Below are positions 16,786-23,669 of a stretch of DNA of 43,114 nt, one piece after another. A program made the translations under genes and the position numbers. How positions within the stretch are numbered: the first letter of the stretch is position 1; each line of letters starts with the position of its first letter. The notes under the pieces were generated by a model, which saw only the letters and a list, made by a program, of their open reading frames with translations, was not told the DNA's origin and searched no databases. Source of the DNA: Acidobacteriaceae bacterium (lineage in GTDB: Bacteria > Acidobacteriota > Terriglobia > Terriglobales > Acidobacteriaceae). The stretch covers positions 1 through 43,114 of the forward strand of contig PLSM01000122.1 in assembly GCA_003165075.1 (NCBI GenBank). The letters are read 5' to 3'.

Positions 16786-18306
16786 ATGGGCGCAACGGTA
16801 CGGATTGAACTCGATCCCCTGGGCATTGTTCTCGATGCCGAGCAGGGTTCAACGCTGGAAAGCATCCTGGCCATGCACGGAGTCGAGTTCCCCTGCGGCG
16901 GCGCGGGCACCTGTGGAGGATGCCGGGTGCAAGTGCTTGCGGGTGCGGCTGAGCCGCAAGAGGCCGATCTTCTCGTACTCACCGATGCCGAATTGGCCGC
17001 CGGATATCGCCTTGCATGCCGCATTCGCGCAGACTCCCCGCTCAAGCTAAAAGTGGACCAATGGAGCATGCCGGTGCTGAGTGATGACGCGGCAGGCGCA
17101 GCGTCACTGCGCCACGGCCTGGCTGTCGCCATCGACCTCGGCACCACCACTTTGGCCGCCCAGCTTATCGACCAGAAGACAGGCGCGGTGCTGGGGTTGC
17201 GCACGGCGCTGAATCCGCAAAGCGCCCATGGAGCCGACGTGATGAGCCGCGTGCGCTTCTCTCTCAGCAATGGCGAGCTCACTACGCTCATCCGAAGCTG
17301 CCTGGCGCAGATGATCGCCGATCTTGCCGATGGCCGCGCAGCGGAAATCGTCGAGGTGGTGCTGGTGGGCAACACCGTGATGCACCATCTTTTCTGCGGC
17401 CTCGACGCAGAACCGCTTGCGCACGTTCCGTTTCGCTCGCCAAACCTGGGCGAGCAGCGCTTCTCGCCGCAGCAGCTTGGCTGGAACCTTCCCGCATCGG
17501 CGGTGATTCGTTTCCTGCCCTGCCTGGGCGGCTTTGTCGGGTCGGATATTCTGGCCGGAATTCTTGCCACCAGCTTGCATGCCGGCCACCAACTGCGGGC
17601 GCTGATTGACCTGGGCACCAACGGAGAGATTGCGCTGGGCAACTGTGACCGGATACTGTGCGCATCCACGGCTGCGGGAACGGCATTCGAAGCCGGCGCG
17701 ATCCGCATGGGGATGCGCGCGGCTGTGGGCGCGGTCTCCCATGTGTCGTGGGACGGCGTGCGCTTGCACTGCGGCGTGATCGGCGACGTGGAGCCGCGAG
17801 GAATTTGCGGCAGCGGGTTGATCGACGCTGTGGCCGCTGGGCTGGACATGGGCGCGATCCTGCCCTCCGGGCGGATGGCGAACGGGGATAAGGTGATGTC
17901 TCTGCAGCATCCGGTGGAGCTCTATCAGGCCGACATCCGCGAGTTGCAACTGGCCAAAGGGGCTATTGCGGCTGGTCTTCGCATCCTGCTCGAACACTGG
18001 GGCGCGGAGCTCGACGGCATCGAAAGTGTGCACCTTGCAGGCGCGTTCGGCAATTACGTGCGCCCCCGGAGCGCGTGCAGAATCGGGCTTCTTGAGGTTC
18101 CCGCCGAGCGCCTGATTGCGGCAGGTAACTCGGCCCTTCGCGGTGCCAAGCTCTCCATTGGCGTCGATCATTTTCCCGTCCTGGGGATCATTGAACACGT
18201 CCCCCTGGCGTCCGACCCGGAGTTCGAGGACAAATTCGTGGACTGCATGAGTTTCCCCGACGGCCATGAAACCGTTGCGGCGAACTGTGTGCATCCTGAC
18301 GATTAG
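16786..18306 (+). CDS. RACo-type reductive activator of corrinoid proteins (2Fe-2S + ASKHA ATPase)
   Basis: 506 aa. The N-terminal ~85 residues are a plant-type [2Fe-2S] ferredoxin domain: CGGAGTCGGC followed by ACRI supplies four cysteines (CX5CX2C...C). The rest is a DUF4445/ASKHA ATPase domain with phosphate loop AIDLGTTTLAAQL, a second LIDLGTNGEIAL loop and GICGSGLIDAVAAG. Proteins of this layout (RACo, RamA relatives) re-reduce inactive Co(II) corrinoid proteins to Co(I) using ATP. A cognate corrinoid protein lies at 20662. Both the ATG at 16786 and a GTG at 16774 are possible, with weak ribosome sites. DUF1638 follows after 9 bases, so they are one unit. At ~506 aa it is somewhat shorter than clostridial RACo. 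Confidence 0.9.
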   Translation: MGATVRIELDPLGIVLDAEQGSTLESILAMHGVEFPCGGAGTCGGCRVQVLAGAAEPQEADLLVLTDAELAAGYRLACRIRADSPLKLKVDQWSMPVLSDDAAGAASLRHGLAVAIDLGTTTLAAQLIDQKTGAVLGLRTALNPQSAHGADVMSRVRFSLSNGELTTLIRSCLAQMIADLADGRAAEIVEVVLVGNTVMHHLFCGLDAEPLAHVPFRSPNLGEQRFSPQQLGWNLPASAVIRFLPCLGGFVGSDILAGILATSLHAGHQLRALIDLGTNGEIALGNCDRILCASTAAGTAFEAGAIRMGMRAAVGAVSHVSWDGVRLHCGVIGDVEPRGICGSGLIDAVAAGLDMGAILPSGRMANGDKVMSLQHPVELYQADIRELQLAKGAIAAGLRILLEHWGAELDGIESVHLAGAFGNYVRPRSACRIGLLEVPAERLIAAGNSALRGAKLSIGVDHFPVLGIIEHVPLASDPEFEDKFVDCMSFPDGHETVAANCVHPDD

Positions 18307-18315
18307 GAGGAATCG

Positions 18316-19056
18316 ATGCGCCTGCTGTTGATTGGATGCGGAGTGTTGTTGCGTGAGCTGAGTGACGCGATCGTGCATTCGCCACACCTGATCGATGTCC
18401 AGTTTCTTCCTACCGGCCTCCACGATTCGGGCCTAAAGAAGATGCGCGAGCACATTCAGGAAGCAACTGACGCGGCCGAAGGCAAGGGCTACAACGCCAT
18501 CGCGTTAGGCTATGCCCTCTGTGGCACCGGGTTGGCGGACGTCCAGGCACGGAGCGTGCCGCTGGTACTGCCTCGGGCTCACGATTGCATTACGCTGCTG
18601 ATGGGCAGCCGCGAAAAATATAAGCAGTACTTCAATGCCAATCCGGGCACCTACTTCCGATCTATCGGATGGGTCGAACGGGCAGACGAGTTGCAGGACC
18701 AGGTTGTGGGATTGGGCCTGGAAGGCGGCCTTGAAGCGCTCATCGAGAAGTACGGCGAAGATAGCGGTCGCTATCTTTATGAAGAGTTGATGAGCTATGA
18801 GCACTCCTACAGCAGGCTCACATTTATCAGCACCGGCCTTGAGGTGGATGACAGCTTCAGGCAGAAGGCGCAAGTCGAAGCTACGGAGAAAAACTGGAAA
18901 TTCGACGAGTTTGCCGGCTCCACAACACTCTTTCATCGTCTGCTGGCCGGAGACTGGAATGATGATTTTCTGGTGGTGCCGCCGCATCACCGGATCGTTG
19001 CAACCTATGACGATCAGATAGTCGGCGCAGTGGCCATCGACGAGCCGCGAAAGTAG
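18316..19056 (+). CDS. DUF1638 protein linked to corrinoid methyl transfer
   Basis: 246 aa cytoplasmic protein with no signal or membrane segment. MRLLLIGCGVLLREL, IALGYALCGTGLADV and the LVLPRAHDCITLLMGS block identify DUF1638, a family of unknown function. It is often encoded next to corrinoid methyltransferases of methanogens and anaerobes (established as association, not as activity). The conserved Cys and His residues in ALCGTG and RAHDC could bind a metal or help handle the corrinoid. Its start is fixed by AGGAGGA a few bases before ATG 18316, and it sits 9 bases after the RACo gene. A 9-bp hairpin follows the stop at once. A role in assembly or activation of the corrinoid protein is my inference. 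Confidence 0.85.
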   Translation: MRLLLIGCGVLLRELSDAIVHSPHLIDVQFLPTGLHDSGLKKMREHIQEATDAAEGKGYNAIALGYALCGTGLADVQARSVPLVLPRAHDCITLLMGSREKYKQYFNANPGTYFRSIGWVERADELQDQVVGLGLEGGLEALIEKYGEDSGRYLYEELMSYEHSYSRLTFISTGLEVDDSFRQKAQVEATEKNWKFDEFAGSTTLFHRLLAGDWNDDFLVVPPHHRIVATYDDQIVGAVAIDEPRK

Positions 19057-19057
19057 G

Positions 19058-19081
19058 AGCCGCAAACGGTCCTTTGCGGCT
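19058..19081 (+). terminator. Hairpin just after the DUF1638 stop
   Basis: AGCCGCAAA (19058-19066) pairs perfectly with TTTGCGGCT (19073-19081) around a CGGTCC loop, starting two bases after the stop codon. It lacks a T run, so it may end or stabilise the RACo-DUF1638 message. Confidence 0.5.
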
Positions 19082-19106
19082 GCCTGTGTCCGTTGTCAAT
19101 CGAAAA

Positions 19107-19141
19107 GACAAGGCGTATGCTTGTCACGAGCAAAAACGAGC
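19107..19141. promoter_or_regulatory. Inverted and direct repeats upstream of the second methyltransferase
   Basis: GACAAG (19107-19112) and CTTGTC (19120-19125) form an inverted repeat with a 7-base spacer. They are followed by two copies of ACGAGC separated by four A residues. This lies about 170-200 bases before the 19312 start in a 255-base gap without genes. It could be an operator. No B12-box consensus of a cobalamin riboswitch was seen in the gap. Confidence 0.3.
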
Positions 19142-19311
19142 ATTTCTGGCCGAGATTGGTCCCCGATCCTGTGTATTGTGCTTGGAAGGAGGACCGAGTG
19201 TGAGCTTGTGGAGTAAGGCGCCCGGGGCGTTGACGGCGATGCGTCTTGACAGCATCACCGCCGCTACAGAGTTACCCAGAGACTTACAAGCACTAGGTTG
19301 AGAGAGTAAGT

Positions 19312-20583
19312 ATGGCGAATGTAAGCGCAGTAAACACATCCCGTCAGCGCGTCCTGGAATCTCTACACCATCGCCAGCCGGATCGTGTTCCGATTGATTT
19401 TGGAGGCAGCGCCACAACTGGGATTCACGTGAGCTGCGTTGCGAAACTCCGCGACCATTTCGGATTAGTGAAGCATCCCGTAAAGGTTATCGAGCCGTTC
19501 CAGATGCTGGGTGAAGTCGAGGACGACCTGAAGCTGGCGCTGGGCGTGGATGTGACGCCCGTCCTTGGGCCTAGAACGATGTTCGGGTTTGCCAACGAAA
19601 ATTGGAAGCCATGGTCGCTTAATGGTCTTGAGGTGCTTGTTCCGGGTAACTTCAATGTAACTGTGGCCGAGAATGGAGATACCCTGATCTATCCCGAGGG
19701 CGACCTTACGGCCCTTCCTTCGGGCCGCATGCCGAAGGGTTTTCATTTCTTCGACGCCATCATCCGGCAGAATCACTTCGATCCCGATCACCTCGACTCG
19801 TCCGACAATCTGCAGGAGTTTGAGCTGTTAAGCCAGGCCGATCTGGACGACATTGCCGCCAAGGCTCGGGCCGCCGGCACCGGCGAGTACGCAACCTTTG
19901 CATCTTTTGGCGGAACCGCTCTGGGGGATATTGCTTTGGTTCCGGCCATATCGCTCAAGGACCCGCGCGGCATCCGCGATGTGGCGGAGTGGTACGTTTC
20001 CACCCGCAGCCGCCGGAATTATATACACCAGGTGTTTTCCCGCCAGGTGGAGATTGCAATCGAGAATCTGCAGCGCATCTATCAACGCATAGGTAACTCG
20101 ATCGATGTTCTCTTCCTCTGTGGCACTGACTTCGGCACACAAACTTCCTCGTTCTGCTCCGTCCCCACATTTCGCGAATTGTGGTTGCCATACTACAAGC
20201 AGATGTGCGATTGGATTCACAGCCACACATCCTGGAAAGTCTTTAAGCATAGCTGTGGCTCTTCAGAAAGATTCTATGAGTCCTTCATTGAAGCTGGAAT
20301 CGACATCGTAAATCCCGTGCAATGCTCCGCAACGGGAATGGACCCGGAGTATCTGAAGTCGAAGTATGGCGAGCGCCTCGTGTTTTGGGGCGGAGGCGTG
20401 GACACGCAGCAGGTGCTTCCGTTTGGCACGCCCCAGGAGGTACGCGAGCAGGTGTTGCGCCGTTGCCGGGTTTTTTCCCCTGGCGGCGGCTTTGTCTTCA
20501 ACACGATTCATAACATTCAGGCTGGGACGCCGGTCGAAAACATCGTCGCAATGGTGGATGCGTTGCGCAGTTTCAGCGCATGA
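19312..20583 (+). CDS. UroD-fold methyltransferase, long form with H-C-H metal site
   Basis: 423 aa, longer than MtaA-type enzymes and similar to the 'uroporphyrinogen decarboxylase family' proteins encoded beside corrinoid proteins. The N-terminal RQRVLESLHHRQPDRVPIDFGG is the family opening. His313 and Cys315 (KHSCGSS) match the HxC zinc pair, but the third ligand position before TPVEN is His400 (NTIHNIQAGTP) instead of Cys. The corrinoid protein follows after 78 bases, which suggests this is its substrate-specific methyltransferase (MT-I), possibly an O-demethylase. The start has GAGAG 6 bases upstream. The substrate is unknown; the glycosidase neighbours hint at a methylated sugar or methoxylated plant compound. 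Confidence 0.88.
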   Translation: MANVSAVNTSRQRVLESLHHRQPDRVPIDFGGSATTGIHVSCVAKLRDHFGLVKHPVKVIEPFQMLGEVEDDLKLALGVDVTPVLGPRTMFGFANENWKPWSLNGLEVLVPGNFNVTVAENGDTLIYPEGDLTALPSGRMPKGFHFFDAIIRQNHFDPDHLDSSDNLQEFELLSQADLDDIAAKARAAGTGEYATFASFGGTALGDIALVPAISLKDPRGIRDVAEWYVSTRSRRNYIHQVFSRQVEIAIENLQRIYQRIGNSIDVLFLCGTDFGTQTSSFCSVPTFRELWLPYYKQMCDWIHSHTSWKVFKHSCGSSERFYESFIEAGIDIVNPVQCSATGMDPEYLKSKYGERLVFWGGGVDTQQVLPFGTPQEVREQVLRRCRVFSPGGGFVFNTIHNIQAGTPVENIVAMVDALRSFSA

Positions 20584-20661
20584 GTCAAATTTGTATTAAC
20601 GCGGGTAATGTTACAAGAAGTTGCCACATAACTGTGCGGGTCCGATAGGAAGGAATTGTAA

Positions 20662-21309
20662 ATGGCAAATCTCAAGAAGTTATATGACGCCGTCCTCAAC
20701 GGCGATGCAAAGACTGCTGTTGCAGTTACGCAGGAGGCCATCGCGGAAAAGCTGGATCCAGCGGTGTTGATCTCTGACACGATGATTCCGGCAATGGCAG
20801 AAGTGGGCAGGCTCTATGAATGTGAGGAGTACTTTGTGCCGGAACTCCTGCTTGCCGCTCGGGCGATGAAGGGGTCACTGACCCTGTTGCGCCCGCTCCT
20901 GGCCGCTTCTGGAACCAAGCCCACCGGAAAGGTCGTCATCGGCACGGTCAAGGGCGATCTGCATGATATCGGCAAGAATCTGGTAGCTTCGATGCTTGAG
21001 GGAGGAGGGTTTGAAGTTACCGATTTAGGCGCCGATGTAAGTCCCGACAAGTTTGTCTCTTCAGTCAGGGAACTGAAGCCGGACCTCCTCTGCCTGTCAG
21101 CGCTGCTCACGGTGACCGCCCCTTCAATGAGAACTACGATCGAAGCATTGAAGCAGGCCGGGCTGCGCGAAAGTGTCAAGGTGATGGTGGGCGGTGCGCC
21201 GGTCACGCCCGAGTTCGCTCGCGAAATAGGCGCTGACGGCTACAGTGAGAACGCCAGCCAGGCCGTGGTAACGGCCAGGCAATTTTGCCATCCTGACAAA
21301 GCGGCCTGA
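20662..21309 (+). CDS. Corrinoid protein (MtaC/MtbC/MtvC-like methyl carrier)
   Basis: 215 aa two-domain B12 protein, the standard size. Residues 1-85 are the helical cap. The Rossmann domain holds DLHDIG (Asp99-x-His101-x-x-Gly104), whose His coordinates cobalt from below, then Ser146 (LSALLT) and the GG pair at 177-178 (VGGAPVT), the DxHxxG...SxL...GG set. It carries a methyl group between a methyltransferase I and an acceptor enzyme, and is kept reduced by RACo. AGGAAGGAA precedes ATG 20662. It lies 78 bases after the long UroD-fold methyltransferase and 204 bases before the GH59 gene, so the pair is very likely one transcript. The family is very clear. Confidence 0.95.
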   Translation: MANLKKLYDAVLNGDAKTAVAVTQEAIAEKLDPAVLISDTMIPAMAEVGRLYECEEYFVPELLLAARAMKGSLTLLRPLLAASGTKPTGKVVIGTVKGDLHDIGKNLVASMLEGGGFEVTDLGADVSPDKFVSSVRELKPDLLCLSALLTVTAPSMRTTIEALKQAGLRESVKVMVGGAPVTPEFAREIGADGYSENASQAVVTARQFCHPDKAA

Positions 21310-21513
21310 TGAAATGCGCCTCCCAGTCTGCAGCAAAAGCTTGCAGTCCGCGCAAGTCGATTGGCGCGCTCCCTGTGATGCAGATAATCTGCCACCAAGT
21401 GGATGCGGCGGTTTCCGAAGCGATAAGTCCAGCGACTTAGCCCGAATGCAGGTTCGCAAACTCCGCATAGAGTCTTGAGCACCGTGGGCACCAACCGCGT
21501 CATGGGGCCGTTC

Positions 21514-23517
21514 ATGAGCATTCATCATTATTGGGCAGTTAGACTGAGCACAGTTAGTTTGATGTTGTGGCTTTTTGTTGGGGTGGTACTGGCTTTCAGC
21601 GCGACCCTTTGCCGCGCTCAGGACAAAATCATTATCATTGACGGGCGGAGTCCTGGCCGCACGTTTGAGGGACTCGGCGCCCTTAGTGCGGGAGCATCGT
21701 CCCGGCTGCTTGTTGACTATCCTGAGCCGCAGCGAAGCCAGATCCTCGACTATCTGTTCAAGCCGGGCTATGGAGCTGCTCTGCAGCACCTGAAAGTCGA
21801 AGTCGGCGCCGACGTGAATTCTACGGACGGCTCAGAACCAAGTCACATGCGGACGCGCAACGATCATGACTACACCCGTGGCTACGAGTGGTGGCTGATG
21901 GTCGAGGCCCACAAGCGAAACCCTGACATCATTCTCGACATACTTCCCTGGGGAGCACCCGGATGGGTGGGCAATGGCAAGTTCTATTCTCGTGATACTG
22001 TCGAGTATATGGCCGACTTTATCAAAGGTGCTCGGGATAAGTACGGTCTCACCATCAGTTATGCAGGGGTGTGGAACGAGAAGGTCTATGACGCGGAGTA
22101 CGTCAAGGAGCTGCATCGCGCACTTCAGGAGCGGCGCCTGAGCACAAAGGTAGTGTGTTGCGATGAGTACATCGGGGAAGGCAAAGGGCAGTGGGCCATC
22201 GCCGATGAGATCAAAGTGGATCCTGCGCTGAATGCTGCTGCCGATGTGATTGGCGTCCACTATCCGCTGGACAATGGAGAGATTACCACTACAGACTCCG
22301 CAAGAAGAAGTGGCAAGCCGCTATGGTCGAGCGAAGATCAGCCGAACAGCGGCGGCGGACCCATTCTGTCACGTGCATGGCCCATCGGCGGACGCATCCT
22401 CGCCACTGTCTACAACAGGAACTATCTCGAAGGGGCAATGACCAAAACCGAGATATGGAGCCCGATTACTTCGTATTACGACATCCTGGCCGCCCCCAAT
22501 TCAGGACTTATGTACGCCAATACACCGTGGTCGGGATATTACGATGTGCAGTCTGCAATCTGGGTTACAGCGCATACAACACAGTTTGCCCAACCTGGAT
22601 GGCAATATCTTGACTTATCCTCGGGTTACCTGCCCGAGAAGGGAACTTATGTAGCCTTTAAGTCTCCCAACAGAAAAGACTGGAGCCTGGTTCTGGAATC
22701 GGTCGATGCGAAGCAGCCACAGCAAGTTAGATTTACCATCACCGGCGGTCTCTCAGCAGACATAGTGCACATATGGGAAACGAACAACAGCAAGACCTTT
22801 GAGCACATCGCCGAAGTGAAGCCAAAAGATGGCGCCTTCACCTTAACCTTTGAGCCTGACTCCATCTATTCGCTCACAACGACCACCGGCCAGGGTAAGG
22901 GAAACGCACAGCTACCCGCGCAGAAGCCCTTTCCGATGCCTTACGCTGACGATTTTGAGAGCGGGCAGCCTGGGCACGCACCAAGGTATTTATCCGATCA
23001 GGATGGAGCGTTTGAGGTTCAGCCTTGCGTAGGCCGAAGTGGCCGCTGCCTCGGCCAGGTGATTACGGAAAGGCCGATTCCATGGGGGCCTTTGCCTGAT
23101 CCATTCACCATTGCCGGGGATGTGCTCTGGACGGACTACGAAGTCGCAGCAGACTTTATGTTGAATAACTCCGGGGCAGCGACCGTGATGGGAAGAATCG
23201 ACTCGTCCGATGTATTCCAGGATGGAGATGCAATTTATCCCAGCGCCTATGTTCTAAGCGTGCAGTCCGATGGCGGGTGGAATCTGCTGTCTGCGACCTA
23301 TAAGAAACCGCCAATCTCGCTGGCATCGGGGTCCGTAAGTCTCTCGCCGGGGAAGTGGCATCGCTTTGCATTGGCCTTCCATGGAAGACAGATTACCGCC
23401 GCGCTCGATGGAGTTCAGTTGGCAAAAGTCTCTGATAGCTCGCACGCGCATGGGATGTTTGCTCTTGGAACAGGATGGAACAAAGTGCAATTCGACGACC
23501 TCGCCGTCACACGATAG
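21514..23517 (+). CDS. Exported GH59 galactocerebrosidase homologue
   Basis: 667 aa with a signal peptide (MSIHHYWAVRLSTVSLMLWL... ending CRA-Q). The mature protein aligns by eye, over its whole length, with animal GALC: FEGLGALSAGASSRLL, YPEPQRSQILDYLFKP, EPSHM, RGYEWWLMVEA, WVTAHTTQFAQPGW and a C-terminal lectin-like domain ending QFDDLAV. Catalytic residues are Glu189 (VWNEK, acid/base) and Glu274 (WSSED, nucleophile), which fit the retaining GH59 mechanism on terminal beta-galactosides. The bacterial substrate is unlikely to be a sphingolipid; a plant galactoside or galactolipid is more plausible. ATG 21514 is preferred to ATG 21502 and TTG 21475 because it gives the shortest normal signal peptide. 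It follows the corrinoid protein gene on the same strand. Confidence 0.92.
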   Translation: MSIHHYWAVRLSTVSLMLWLFVGVVLAFSATLCRAQDKIIIIDGRSPGRTFEGLGALSAGASSRLLVDYPEPQRSQILDYLFKPGYGAALQHLKVEVGADVNSTDGSEPSHMRTRNDHDYTRGYEWWLMVEAHKRNPDIILDILPWGAPGWVGNGKFYSRDTVEYMADFIKGARDKYGLTISYAGVWNEKVYDAEYVKELHRALQERRLSTKVVCCDEYIGEGKGQWAIADEIKVDPALNAAADVIGVHYPLDNGEITTTDSARRSGKPLWSSEDQPNSGGGPILSRAWPIGGRILATVYNRNYLEGAMTKTEIWSPITSYYDILAAPNSGLMYANTPWSGYYDVQSAIWVTAHTTQFAQPGWQYLDLSSGYLPEKGTYVAFKSPNRKDWSLVLESVDAKQPQQVRFTITGGLSADIVHIWETNNSKTFEHIAEVKPKDGAFTLTFEPDSIYSLTTTTGQGKGNAQLPAQKPFPMPYADDFESGQPGHAPRYLSDQDGAFEVQPCVGRSGRCLGQVITERPIPWGPLPDPFTIAGDVLWTDYEVAADFMLNNSGAATVMGRIDSSDVFQDGDAIYPSAYVLSVQSDGGWNLLSATYKKPPISLASGSVSLSPGKWHRFALAFHGRQITAALDGVQLAKVSDSSHAHGMFALGTGWNKVQFDDLAVTR

Positions 23518-23669
23518 TTTCAGATAGCCTGGTGGTGAAAGTCGGCTAAGTTCGATTTCAGCATTTGGCTACACATCAGCTACCTCGTGGTGGTGTGAAG
23601 TCTCTCATGTTAAGCAAGCCCGCGGACACACCACTTATGGTGGGGGGCAACGGAGCAGGGGAATAGCTA

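Noticed and set aside
14469..17849. A single 1126-codon minus-strand reading frame
   Set aside because: Only the last 696 codons have family motifs and a Tat start. The upstream part is antisense to the RACo gene.
17104..18423. 439-codon minus-strand open frame
   Set aside because: Antisense shadow of the RACo gene with its ASKHA motifs on the plus strand.
19057..19311. Cobalamin riboswitch ahead of the corrinoid genes
   Set aside because: No B12-box-like consensus or suitable multi-stem layout was visible in this gap or in the gap before 16786.
13377..20583. Haem-biosynthesis uroporphyrinogen decarboxylase (hemE)
   Set aside because: Both proteins carry an HxC metal site and lie near a corrinoid protein, which fits methyltransferases and not HemE.
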